Below are positions 1 through 10,208 of a stretch of 64,000 bases of DNA, piece after piece. The position numbers were made by a program, and so were the translations under genes. The stretch spans positions 310,001-374,000 of the forward strand of contig SNVD02013908.1 of the NCBI GenBank assembly GCA_013180625.2, read 5' to 3'. The DNA is from Boswellia sacra (lineage: Eukaryota; Streptophyta; Magnoliopsida; Sapindales; Burseraceae). A model generated the notes under the pieces. The model did no database searches, was not told the origin of the DNA, and saw only the letters and a program-made list of their open reading frames with translations. Within the stretch, counting starts at the first letter, position 1. Every line of letters starts with the position of its first letter.

Positions 1-823
1 CTCTGACATTATTGCAATTTATGTTATTGCACTTTACTTTTATTATACTTTTTATCGCCTTTTATTTGATTTTCCTTGCCATTTGAATGATATCGTTCAA
101 ATCATGAATGGTTGTTTGAATTACTCTCATAAACGTTATTCAACCCATGCATAGTCATCCATCTCGATTCATTACAATACGTAGGACACCATTTAACCCA
201 TAAACAGGCATCATAATCAAATTGATGACTTTCCCATGAGTTGTGTTACCAGAATTATGGGCAATGTATGCTCGACACTTCATGATAATACTTCTCCTTT
301 TACTTCATTAGTATTCCCACCGATATTTTTATTTATTTATTATCTATCCTGGTGAGATGGCGTGACACTGGTTAAACCAGGTAGACTCACACTAATAGTG
401 AGGAACCCGATTTGGAGAGCGGTGATTTTGAAGTATTGATTGGAAATGGTAAACTCACAATTGTCGGTGAGAAACTAGATTTGGTAGAGTTTGGTCAGCA
501 TAAGGGTGATTGGATGGTGGATAGAGCCACAGTGATTGGTGGCAAATCCACTTTTCAATGGGAGACCCATTAAGTTCAGAACGAGGTATAAAAGTGTCAA
601 TTGGTTTCTTGTACCATATTTGCATGCACTTTATTCTTACTGTATTTATTTATGATCAATTTCTGTAAACCCTTTTCTCGGTTCCCTCATGTTTGCATAT
701 TACTATACTTTACCTTTGTGAATGCTTGTGAACTTCCTCACCTTACATGTAATAATTTAGATAAAGCCAATTATATGCATCAAAATAAATTTAGGATCAA
801 GATAGATAGTAATTGATTAATTA
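1..823. repeat. Left part of dispersed repeat, copy A
   Basis: No gene is recognisable here. From about 340 to 600 the sequence consists of degenerate short units of the type 'gactcac..agtgagga..ccgattttgg', which resemble units at 19075-19545. Homology to copy B becomes clear from about 790. The stretch 1-340 is low-complexity and A/T-rich. The element class is unknown and the left end lies outside the window. Confidence 0.45.
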
Positions 824-1190
824 AAACCTCAAACTCGACAGACCCTAGTGGAAGCTAGAGGCCAGACTTTGTTTGGGTGGATCAAAGATTTATACCTAAC
901 TTTTTGAATCTGACTTTGAAGGGATGATAGGTATTTGAGTTTTAAAGATTTATACATAACTTTTTGAATCTGACTTTGAAGGGATGATAGGTATTTGAGT
1001 TTTAAAGCAAGGGATCGGTTATCATTATCCAACTATTTTTCATGGTTAGTTACCCGGGTGGCGACTCTGACAATCTTCAAAACTTGTCTATATGACTTGT
1101 CATGTGGTAACCCCAAATGTTGAAAGGTCTTGGAGAGTAGCGTCATCGTCGCAATCACTTGGAGTGAGATGGAGCCCCACCAACACCATA
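790..1190. repeat. Dispersed repeat copy A, conserved 3' part
   Basis: This stretch aligns by eye with 19631-19952. Shared blocks include 'aactcga.agaccct', 'gggatcgg.t.tcat', 'cttcaaa.cttgtct' and 'cacttggagtg.gat'. Just inside it, 'tggcgactc' at about 1051 resembles the tRNA-Arg primer site used by Tat-type Gypsy elements. The repeat may therefore be an LTR plus leader of such an element, but no LTR borders were resolved, so this is only a suggestion. Confidence 0.5.
884..1003. repeat. 60-bp tandem duplication
   Basis: Two adjacent, almost identical 60-bp units (884-943 and 944-1003) begin 'aaagatttatac' and differ at about one base. The duplication is private to copy A; copy B at 19.7 kb has a single, diverged unit. 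It probably arose by local slippage or unequal exchange. Confidence 0.9.
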
Positions 1191-1621
1191 ACTGAAATTA
1201 AAAAAAAAAAAATCATACTAAGTAGTGAATTATCTAAAAATACATAGAATAATCTTATGTCATTCGTCTAATTATTATATTATGTACATGCATTTAAAAT
1301 TCCTAAACATATTGTGATAAGTAAGTAATTTAAATGCATTAAGCTAAAATTAAAACTCATGAAATATATATATATATAGAAACAAGCCCCCTTTATAATT
1401 AACCTTATTTAATTTTGTGGTACTATATGTTTGGATAATATTATATTGAATGTCTTTAAATTAAATAAGGAGATCAATTGATTAATGTAAAATGTGTTAT
1501 CAATTTGTGATGATGGATGGTGTTAATTGCTTATCTTTCACGTAGTGATATATATATGTTAGTCAGATGTGGTGAATTCTATTGTAACTATTTGACACAC
1601 CTAATTAAATCACGCCACATG

Positions 1622-1623
<2 letters not shown>
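1191..1623. other. AT-rich intergenic stretch
   Basis: No gene, RNA or clear repeat structure was recognised. Confidence 0.5.

Positions 1624-1669
<46 letters not shown>
1624..1669. repeat. (TA)n microsatellite
   Basis: An uninterrupted run of about 22 TA dinucleotides. Length is likely to vary between individuals. Confidence 0.95.
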
Positions 1670-1672
<3 letters not shown>

Positions 1673-1839
1673 TTAAATATTGCTCGGGTGGGGTCAAATT
1701 CGAGTTTGCTAGGGTCTACCTAACTTTTGGTTAGGTATTGTTAGGTATATTACAAAAAGGAACCAACTTCAGGTATTTTTAGTCCCCTGCCAGATCATAC
1801 CTGCCTTGGGTTGGGACAGGGAAAAGTGCTTGCCCCTAT

Positions 1840-2040
1840 TGGTATTAGAGCCTAAGTTAGTCAACAAGTCTCAGCCCAATCCAGGAGAAACTGGGTTGAT
1901 GGTTATCTAACTCAAGGCCCAATATGTGATGGGGGAGATTGTTGAGGGGATCCCATATTGGTTGTGGAAAATGCTGGTGGTGAGTTTATAAGTGTGAGGT
2001 AATCCTCACCCAAACATATTGTTCTCTTTCTCTCTCTCTC
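1840..2040 (+). mobile_element. Possible TRIM-like LTR element remnant
   Basis: TGGTATTAGAGCC (1840-1852) matches the initiator-tRNA-Met primer site with one change. About 75 bp later comes a purine-rich tract (gatgggggagat, 1928-1939), followed at once by TGTTGAGGGG, a plausible 3' LTR start. The short gap between primer site and purine tract is typical of TRIM elements. A matching 5' LTR and target-site duplication were not found, so the element is probably truncated or diverged. Confidence 0.4.
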
Positions 2041-2471
2041 TCTCAAACCTTTTTCCAAAACAGTAACAACCTACAACTTTAAGAAGCAAGGAAATCAACA
2101 ATTTTTATAGAATTATAAGATATTCTCATAATACTAGAACTTTTCAACTAAAACAGAAATTCAATAAAATGCTACTCAATTATCCATATATGCTTGACAA
2201 AACCTATGTATTTGAATATGTAAAATTGAATGTTTAAAGGCTAAGCGATTTAAGAAATGTCTTAACATTTTACATATAGACTGGGTTGTGAGCCCAACAT
2301 TATTAACGACTACTGATCTAGCCTTATATTGGAGTCTAGAATTTATACCCAATCAAATTTCTCCATTTCTTTAATTGAATATTGCTTATAATTTTTATAG
2401 CTTATATTAGTAGTGGCAACCTTAACTTTGTCATAAAGGTAGATATTTGTAAGCATTGAAATTTTACTTAT

Positions 2472-2850
2472 CACTACAAGAAAAATGCTCATATTTGGCG
2501 GTTTTTGGCCGTCAAATATATACATATTTGGCGGTCTTGAAAGCGCCACTAATGGCACTGCTAAATATAGTCAATTTGGCGGTCGGTCAACCTGCCAAAT
2601 ATGCACTGACTATACTTGGCGGTTTTTGGCTGCCAAGTATAAATAGTTTTAACAATTAAAAAAAATATATACTTGGCAGTTTTTAGCCGCCAAGTATATA
2701 TTTAATTATACTTGGCAGTTTTTGGCCGCCAAGTATATATTTAATTATAATTGGCAGTTTTTGGCCGCCAAGTATAAATAGTTTTAAAACTTTAAAAAAA
2801 TATATATACTTGGCAGTTTTTAGCCGCTAAGTATATATTTAATTACACGT
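2472..2850. repeat. Subterminal hairpin repeats of the CACTA element
   Basis: There are about eight degenerate units, each an inverted repeat of the form acttggc..tttttg..gccaagt, separated by A/T-rich linkers such as tatatttaatta. Clustered subterminal repeats are where CACTA transposases bind, so this is probably the left binding region. Each unit could fold as a short hairpin. Confidence 0.8.
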
Positions 2851-2926
2851 AGAGTGGAAGAAATAGTGAAACAATTGAAGGACCAAGCATAAAATTAAGA
2901 GGCGAGAACTATAAATACAAGTGTAA

Positions 2927-3039
2927 CTGAGAGAAATTGACAATAACAGGAAGGATGTGCCCCACACAGTCCCCAGGCTCCAACAACTTTCCAAGAGCTG
3001 CACAACCCTCAACAGCCAGTAATCGAACAGAATATTGAT
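2927..3039 (-). pseudogene. Captured exon of PP2A A (scaffold) subunit
   Basis: Minus-strand translation gives the HEAT-repeat segment QYSVRLLAVEGCAALGKLL followed by EPGDCVGHILPVIVNFSQ, which I recognise as the 65-kDa regulatory A subunit of protein phosphatase 2A. The acceptor (cacag, 3044-3040) is intact. The donor appears damaged: after the CAG codon the sequence continues TTACAC where GT would be expected, as if one G were lost. Only one exon is present; no other part of this roughly 590-aa protein was found nearby. It is a fragment inside the CACTA element, not a functional gene. Confidence 0.85.
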
Positions 3040-3338
3040 CTGTGATAAAAAAGTAATTACAGACTTTAAAACAACACAAAACTTGATAATAAAAAAACTG
3101 CAAGAATCCATCACAAAAATAAAAATAAAACTACATAACTCAATAAACGTTTGTAGCTTAGACTAAGAGTGCTTCTTATCCCTCAGAAATACCATACCTT
3201 TATGCTCCTTATCTGGTCTCAGATACACCTTCGATTAACATACTATATATCCTACTCATCAAATGATATATCATTTTATTAGTGCTATGCTTCAAAGTAA
3301 GAAATACATGACTCGGCAACTATATAGATTGCTAGTAC

Positions 3339-3374
3339 CTTGAGGCTGTACATCCAGTAGAATTATAAAGGATC
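3339..3374 (-). pseudogene. MDHAR exon 5, distal half, left of Gypsy insertion
   Basis: The reverse complement reads through the GGATC duplication into codons matching the GSLIIATGCTAS region of monodehydroascorbate reductase, then a consensus donor (AG|GTACTAG at 3339/3338). One base is missing in the Ile-Ala part, so the frame breaks. This piece continues the exon ending at 12176 on the other side of the retrotransposon, which shows that the exon was split by the insertion. Confidence 0.85.
3370..3374. repeat. Target-site duplication (left) of Gypsy element
   Basis: GGATC directly before the 5' LTR. The same five bases follow the 3' LTR at 12176-12180. Confidence 0.95.
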
Positions 3375-3557
3375 TGTAAAGTCTCAAATGTAAATTATAT
3401 ATATTATAAATTTTAGAAAATATGACTAAGGGTATTTGAGTAATTTTTGAGAATTGGGTTGGATAATAGAAGTGAGCTTGTGTTGAAAATTGGTAAAGGG
3501 GAATTGGGCTTGAATTTGAAATGGTTGGACTTAGGCCCATTGAGCCAAGGCCTCATG

Positions 3558-3564
3558 TATATAA
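3558..3564 (+). promoter_or_regulatory. LTR TATA box (5' LTR)
   Basis: TATATAA followed by 'gagatgggg'. The same motif is at 10419-10425 in the 3' LTR. This is the likely core promoter of the retroelement. Confidence 0.7.
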
Positions 3565-4159
3565 GAGATGGGGTTTTCTAGAATGAAGAGAAGAAAAAGG
3601 AAAAAAGAAGAGAAGAGGAGAAGGAGTTTACGGTTCCAGGAAGAAAAAGAAGAGAAAAAGAGAAAGAGAAAGGAGAGGAAGGAAGAAAGAGGAAAAATTT
3701 CAAGAAGTTTAGCTTGGAAATCAGGTAGGAGATTCTAACACTATACTTACTTCATGTTATGTGTTTTGTTGTTGAATTGATATTGTTGTGATATATGTAT
3801 CATGTTTTGACTTGATTTCTTAGTTGCTTGGATGATGAAATATGAGTGAAGTTACTTATTGCAAGTTGTTTGTTGTGATTGCATGAAGAATTATGTGTGA
3901 ATTGGAGTGTTGTTGAAGTGGAGTAGAGATGATTTTGTGAGAAGTACAGTTTATGTGACTGTCTTGTGTTGATTGAGTTGATGCGCTTTTCTGGATTGAG
4001 AATTGTATGATTTCTCATTTGTTTTGGAAAATAGACGTATTAAGCTTTAATTAGCCGTTGATTTCGTTGAATTTGGAGTTAAAACAGATTTTTGGTGAAT
4101 TTTTGAAGTTGGGAGTTGAATTCTGGAAATGAGACGTTTTGAACCAATTCTGGAATTCG

Positions 4160-4400
4160 GTTCTAGTGTTTCGCTTGACAGTGAACAGTATCGAGTGAAC
4201 AGTGTTCGAGTGTTCAGTGTCGAGTGTTCGAGTAAACAGTGTTCGAGTGTTCAAGTGAACAGTGTTGTTCGAGTGAACAGTGTCGTGTGAACAGTATTCT
4301 CGAATGAACATTGTCGAGTGAACAGTGATCTCGAATGAACAGTATTTTGAGTGAACAGTATCGAGTGAACAGTATTTCGAGTGAACAGTGTGAGTGTCGA
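4160..4400 (+). repeat. GTGAACAGT-rich repeat block in 5' LTR
   Basis: A degenerate tandem array of 'tcgagtgaacagtg' units, with more than ten GTGAACAGT-like copies in about 220 bp. The equivalent 3' LTR block is 11035-11245 with a different unit arrangement. Repeated LTR motifs of this kind may be enhancer-like; that role is inference. Confidence 0.85.
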
Positions 4401-4519
4401 GCAAAATTTCAGAACCACCCCAAATTGACTGTATACTTCCCAAAAAGTCCTGGATTTTGCATAAAAATCATATTTTCTTAAGATTTATCATAGTAATGAT
4501 ATTGTAAGGCTATTAATGT

Positions 4520-4912
4520 ATGCATTGGACATTGGATGGGCCGTTTTGTATACGGATCCAAGAAGAATGCTAATAAAAGGATGATGTGATATGTTGGACC
4601 TTGGGTAGACCGTTCTGTATACGGACCTAAGGGGAACACGGATATGATGATGTGATGTGTTGGACCTTGGGTGGACCGTTTTGTATACGGACCTAAGGGG
4701 AACACGAATATAATGATATGAGGTGTTGGACCTTGGGTGGACCGTTCTGTATACGGACCTAAGAGGAACACGGATATAATGATATGAGGTGTTGGACCTT
4801 GGGTGGACCGTTCTGTATACGGACCTAAGGGGAACACGAATGTTTCGATATGATGTGTTGGACCTTGGGTGGACCGTTCTATATACGGACCTAAGGGGAA
4901 CACGAACAGAAA
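4520..4912 (+). repeat. About 67-bp tandem repeat in 5' LTR, six units
   Basis: Six units, each with ggaccttgggtggaccg..ctgtatacggacctaagg. Within each unit GGACCGT and ACGGACC form an imperfect inverted repeat. The 3' LTR has only four units (11370-11615), so copy number changed after insertion or during reverse transcription. Confidence 0.9.
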
Positions 4913-5380
4913 TTTCATGTGTGAACGAACATAACAGTTTGATATATTAGTATTGGATGCCTATTCCTGTGATTGAATGTTTGTGGAATGTGAATAATTT
5001 TATATAATGTTAGAACTTTCCTACTGGACTTTAGGCTCACCCCTTCCCTCCACAGGTACATAGAAGGATGCTCATCCTAGAGATGTCTCAGAGCTTTCTT
5101 AGGAGTTTGGAGTCAGTATGCATATAATTTTGGGGACTGTCTTGATTCTCCTAGTATGTAATGGGAGATTTTGCTTGGTGATTATTAACTGATGTATTGA
5201 TTTTGTCACCAGTGTATGTAAAATTAATTTTGAACAAATAGTCATAAGTTATAATGAACTCTTATGATGTATATAAAAAAAAAAGATAATTTATGAGATA
5301 TTGATGATGTAATTGGTATTAAATTCTTATTCAATCACACCCTAAAATCTCTAAATAAGAGATGTTAGGGCGTGACAGGG

Positions 5381-5392
5381 TGGTATCAGAGC
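5381..5392 (+). other. Primer binding site (tRNA-iMet)
   Basis: TGGTATCAGAGC, three bases after the 5' LTR. It is complementary to the 3' end of plant initiator tRNA-Met, the usual primer for this group. Confidence 0.93.
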
Positions 5393-5554
5393 TTAGGCTT
5401 TACTGTGGACTTGTGGAAAGGAGGTAGATGGTCTGGGAGGGGTAGAGTCATGTTTGTGCTCTTGCATGTGTCTTGAATAACCGTTTGTTATGTTTATGTT
5501 CTAAATGTTATAAATTTTGTCACTTATGTTTTTGCCACTGATAAAAATTAGATA

Positions 5555-6740
5555 ATGAGTTCTCCTACGCGAAGTGCTTCAAGTTCTAACCCACCTGAGG
5601 GTGGTGAGAGGTCAGAATTTTATAGGGCCATGAGGGATGTGGCCAATACATTGGCCGAAACAGTGGCAAACACGGTTAGGGAGACTCTTCGTGCTAACCC
5701 ACCACCATTGTCTCAACCGGTGTTAGAGACGAGTGTTGACAATAGAATGAAGGGTGCACTTAGAGAAGTCCAACGCCATAATCCACCTACTTTCAATGGG
5801 GAGCCCGACCCGAATGTTGCAGAAGATTGGCTTATACGAGTTGAGCGCCTTTTCAATCTTTTGCAAGTTGAAGAGGATTTACGGGTTAGAGTGGCAACTC
5901 ATTTGTTGTCAGGAGAGGCATTACAGTGGTGGACGTCTGTTGAGCGTGAACATTCTTACATGGAAGGACTTCTCCACTGCTTTTTTGGATAAATATTTTC
6001 CTACGATTTTTCGGGACCAAAAGGAAAATGAGTTTATATACTTGACCCAGGGGAATATGACGGTGCAACAATATGAGGCACGATTTACTACTTTATCCCG
6101 TTTTGTACCTGGGTTGGTGGCAGATGAGGCTAGCAAGGCCCAGAGATTTCTAAAGGGACTGAGAGATGATATCAGACCTTCAGTGGCAGTGTGTAGATTG
6201 ACGACATATTCTGATGTAGTAGAGACCGCTTTAGTGGCAGAACAGGAGATATCCCAGAGTCACAGGGTGGGGGGTATTGGCATACCTCCTAGAGGAGCGA
6301 GACAGCAGGATCGTTCAGTTAAGAGACAGAGAACTCAGTCCGGTAGGACTTCTTTTAATTCTCAGTCTCAGCAGCTGCAATCTCAAGGCTCCATGGCAAG
6401 TGGGTCCTCACAGAGTCAGCGGGTTTATTATGGGTGTGGGAAACCAGGTCACTTGCGATATCAATGTCCCAGATGTTATAGATGCGGACAATATGGTCAT
6501 ATACAACGGGATTGTCCGGCAGGGATGAGAGGTCCTCAGAGTGCCACTAGTCAGATTCCACCGACTCCTCGACAAGGGTCAGGGTCACAGACTAGACCTC
6601 TGTTTCAAGAACGTGATACTCATTCCCATCAGACATCTCAGAGGTCTCAGGCAGCTTCTTCTCAATCTGTTAGGCCTCCAAGATCAGTTCAGAGCACTAG
6701 ACAGCAGGGACAGATGACTCAGGGACGAGTTTTTGCTTTG
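5555..6740 (+). other. gag domain with zinc knuckles
   Basis: The capsid-like region contains [12 protein letters not shown] and, after the frameshift at about 5950, [16 protein letters not shown], typical of the retrotransposon gag family. A Ser/Gln-rich linker follows. Of two CCHC knuckles (about 6430-6520), the second ([14 protein letters not shown]) is intact. The first has Tyr in place of its first Cys ([10 protein letters not shown]), so it probably cannot bind zinc normally. Confidence 0.88.
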
Positions 6741-7230
6741 GCTCAACCGACAGAGCCTGCAGACCACGGAGTTGTGGGAGGTACATTACTGGTTTTTAAT
6801 GCATGGGCTTGTGTTTTATTTGATTCTGGAGCTACTCATTCTTTTATATCCACCTATTTTGCATCTGCATTAGGATTAGAGTCTGAGTTGTTGGATTCTG
6901 TATTACAAGTGGAGTCACCTATGGGTAGTATTTTAGAGGTTGGGAGGATATGTCGCTCCTGTATGTTAGAAATCAATGGGCACAGGTTATCATTTGATTT
7001 GATACTTATGGATTTCACGGAGTATGATGTGATACTAGGAATGGATTGGTTGTCTGTTTATCGAGTTCTATTGGATTGTCACAAGAAGAAACTGATCATC
7101 CACATGCCGGATGGCATCATTTTTAGTTTTTATGGGGATAAATATGCATTATTGCATTATCCTTTGCTTGGGTCGCAAAACAAGAAAGGGATGAGGAACA
7201 TGATGGCAAGTATATTAGTAGAAGAGACTA
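6741..7230 (+). other. Aspartic protease domain
   Basis: [13 protein letters not shown] carries the catalytic DSG triad (codons at 6822-6830). Downstream DVILGMDWL is the second conserved retropepsin block. It would cleave the Gag-Pol precursor. Confidence 0.9.
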
Positions 7231-7239
7231 ATAAAGGGG

Positions 7240-8348
7240 TTTCTGAACTTCCTCGGGTGGTGAATGAATTTCCTGATGTTTTTCCTGAAGAATTGCCCGG
7301 GTTACCTCCAACTAGAGAAGTGGAGTTTGCTATTGAAGTGTATCCGGGCGTGGCATCTATATCAGTTGCTCCTTACCGAATGGCTCCAGCAGAGTTGAAG
7401 GAGCTAAAGTTGCAGATAGAAGAATTGTTAGAGAGAGGATTTATTCGGCCCAGTACTTCTCCTTGGGGTGCACCAGCTTTGTTCGTGAAGAAGAAAGATG
7501 GTTCATTGCGTTTATGCATTGATTACAGGCAGTTGAATCGGGTTACAGTGAAAAACAAATATCCCTTACCTAGGATTGATGATTTGTTTGACCAGTTGAG
7601 AGGATCTTGTTGTTTTTCCAAGATAGATCTTCGTTCGGGTTACCATCAGTTGAGAATAAAGGAAGGAGATATACCCAAAATCGCTTTTCGTACCCGGTAT
7701 GGACATTATGAGTTTTTGGTCATGCCATTTGGACTGACTAATGCTCCTGCTGCCTTTATGGATTTGACGAATCGTGTTTTTAGACCTCACTTAGACCAAT
7801 TTGTGATTGTGTTCGTGGATGATATCCTCATTTATTCTTCATCTGAGGTTGAACATGAGCAACATTTACGCGTGGCACTTCAAACACTGAGAGAGCATCG
7901 TCTTTATGCCAAGCTGAGTAAATGTGAATTTTGGCTATCAGAAGTAAAATTTTTGGGCCATGTGGTGTCAAGACAAGGAATCTCAGTGGACCCATCAAAA
8001 GTAGAAGCAGTTATGAAATGGGAACGACCAAAGAATGTGTTTGAAGTTCGCAGTTTCTTGGGTTTAGCAGGATACTATAGGCGCTTTGTTGAGAACTTTT
8101 CCCGATTGGCTGCACCAATGACTAGGTTAACAAGGAAAGGAGTCAGATTCGAATGGAATGATGCATGTGACCAAGCATTCCAAGAATTGAAGAAAAGATT
8201 GACTTCAGCACCTGTCCTTGTGATACCACAACGTGGAGTTGATTATGTAGTTTTCACCGATGCTTCCTTAGATGGGTTAGGGTGTGTGTTAAGGCAACAG
8301 GGTCGAGTTGTAGCCTATGCTTCTCGTCAGTTGAAACCTCATGAGTAG
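7240..8348 (+). other. Reverse transcriptase and start of RNase H
   Basis: Conserved RT blocks are visible: [39 protein letters not shown], and the catalytic FVDD at 7812-7823. The RNase H region begins with VFTDAS near 8255. The frame ends at TAG 8346. Confidence 0.95.
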
Positions 8349-9026
8349 AATTATCCCACCCACGACTTAGAACTTGCTGCGGTAGTGTATGCTTTGAAGA
8401 TTTGGCGACATCATCTGTATGGCGAGAGATTCGAAGTCTTTTGTGATCATAAAAGTTTAAAATACATTTTCACTCAAAAAGACTTGAATCTGAGACAACG
8501 AAAATGGATGGATTTTTGGGAAGACTATGATTTCTCAATCCAATATCATCCAGGAAAGGCAAATGTGGTGGCTGATGCATTAAGTAGGAAGTCGAGGGCC
8601 ATGGTTAGTGCAATGATAGGGGAGAGGAGCATGTTGCGATCTGTTTATGATTATGATATCTTGGTTGAGGATCGCGGAGATCAAATTTGCCTTTTTACAC
8701 TTGTTGCCCAACCGTCTCTTGTGAATAGAGTGATTGAATGGCAACATCAAGATTCAGAGACCAAAGCCTTGTATGAGCACATACACGGTGATGGGAGCGT
8801 GGATTGGACCATTGGTGCAGATGGGAGTCTACGATTCAAGGGTAGGATCTTTGTTCCATCGAGTATAGAGGGTAAAGATGATATTCTTAAGGAATTTCAT
8901 CATTCCAAATTTGCTGTTCATCCTGGTGGTACAAAGATGTATCATGATTTATGTCGACAGTTTTGGTGGAAAGGAATGAAGAAGGATGTTGCTGAATATG
9001 TGGCTAGATGCCTTACTTGTCAATAA
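8349..9026 (+). other. RNase H end and integrase zinc-binding region
   Basis: After the TAG the same frame continues with [19 protein letters not shown] and [16 protein letters not shown], the conserved end of RNase H. The integrase HHCC motif follows ([15 protein letters not shown], about 8897-9023). TAA at 9024 interrupts it. Confidence 0.9.
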
Positions 9027-10160
9027 GTGAAGGCTGAGCATCAAAGACCTGCAGGACTACTCCAACCATTGCCTGTAGCAGAGTGGAAATGGGATCACAT
9101 CACCATGGATTTTGTTACTGGATTACCACGTTCTTTAAAAGGGAAGGATGCAATCTGGGTGATTGTAGATAGATTAACCAAAGTATCACACTTTCTTCCT
9201 ATACGTACAACCGATTCAGTAGATGTTTTGAGTCGGCTGTACATTAAAGAAATTGTAAGATTGCATGGAGTTCCAGTTTCAGTGGTGTCAGACAGAGATC
9301 CCCGGTTTACAGCTCAATTTTGGCAAAGCCTCCAAAGAGCTATGGGCACTCAGTTGTTATTTAGTACAGCCTTCCATCCTCAAACTGATGGTCAATCAGA
9401 ACGTACTATTCAAATTTTAGAAGATATGCTTAGAGCTTGTGTGATGGATTTCCAAGGTAATTGGGAGGATCATTTACCACTCGTGGAATTCGCATACAAC
9501 AATAGGTACCAATCAAGTATTGGAATGGCACCTTATGAGACACTTTATGGTAGACCGTGTAGGTCTCCTTTATGTTGGATGGAAGTAGGGGAAGCTACTT
9601 TACTAGGGCCTGAGCTTGTACGAGAGACAATTGAAAAGGTGAAATTGATACGTCAAAATTTGCTTACAGCCCAAAGTAGATAGAAAAGCTATGCAGACAA
9701 GAGGAGACGACCGTTAGAATTCAAAGTGGGGGATCATGTGTTTTTAAAGGTGTCTCCACGTAAAGGCTTGATGCGTTTTGGGCAGAAAGGTAAACTTGCT
9801 CCACGTTATATTGGTCCATTTGAAGTCCTAAGGCGGGTTGGCAAAGTAGCTTATGAGCTAGCATTGCCGCCACGGTTATCGGGAATTCATAACACATTCC
9901 ATGTATCCATGCTAAGAAAGTATGAACCTCACCCAACACATGTACTTGACTGGAGTGAGTTGGATATCCAACAAGATGTTTCGTATGAAGAGGTTCCTAT
10001 TCAAATCCTGGACTCGAGAGTGCAAGTCTTGCGTGGCAAGTCCATCCCATTACTCAAGGTCTTGTGGAAGCATCATGATGTTGAAGAGGCCACGTGGGAG
10101 TTAGAGTCAGAGATTCAAAGAAAGTACCCTGAACTTTTGAATGCAAGAGGTAATTTCTGA
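9027..10160 (+). other. Integrase core and chromodomain-like C-terminus
   Basis: The DDE core is readable: first Asp in TMDFVTGLP (about 9106), second in VSDRDPRF (about 9290), Glu in GQSERTIQ (about 9395). After the TAG at 9681 comes the GPFEVL/GKVAYEL region and then SRVQVLRGK..VLWKHHDVEEATWE (about 10010-10105). That segment resembles the diverged chromodomain of plant chromoviruses, which steers integration. Confidence 0.88.
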
Positions 10161-10195
10161 TTCATGTTTTCAAATTTCGAGGACGAAATTTTTTT

Positions 10196-10208
10196 TAGGA
10201 GGGTAGGT
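10196..10208 (+). other. Polypurine tract of Gypsy element
   Basis: Purine-rich 'aggagggtaggt' directly before the 3' LTR at 10209. It is the expected plus-strand primer site. Confidence 0.85.

Larger units (their letters stand above)
3375..5377 (+). repeat. 5' LTR of Gypsy element
   Basis: 2003 bp, TGTAAAGTCTC..GGGCGTGACA. A TATA box (tatataa, 3558-3564) lies about 180 bp in, followed by a purine-rich A/G leader to about 3715. The LTR contains two internal tandem-repeat blocks, at about 4160-4400 and 4520-4910. Confidence 0.95.
5555..10160 (+). pseudogene. Gypsy gag-pol polyprotein, disrupted
   Basis: The reading frame starts at ATG 5555 and changes frame once near 5950 in gag. It is then interrupted by TAG at 8346-8348 (in RNase H), TAA at 9024-9026 (in integrase just after the zinc motif) and TAG at 9681-9683 (before the integrase C-terminus). 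Each stop stands where Gln is expected, consistent with C-to-T change. Apart from these lesions the coding region spans all domains, about 1530 codons, the normal size for the family. The protein would make virus-like particles and copy and integrate the element, but this copy cannot encode a full product. Confidence 0.95.

Noticed and set aside
4520..4912. Regular 67-bp repeats resembling a CRISPR array
   Set aside because: They lie within an LTR of a plant retrotransposon, have no unique spacers, and the genome is eukaryotic.
4051..4918. Minus-strand open frames in the 5' LTR (4051-4443, 4478-4918) and equivalents in the 3' LTR
   Set aside because: They are translations of the LTR tandem repeats, duplicated in both LTRs, with no codon bias or known domain.
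7566..7790. Minus-strand frames inside the Gypsy pol gene
   Set aside because: Shadows of the plus-strand RT reading frame.
5555..10160. Possible endogenous pararetrovirus instead of retrotransposon
   Set aside because: LTRs, target-site duplication and an integrase domain are all present, and there is no movement protein.
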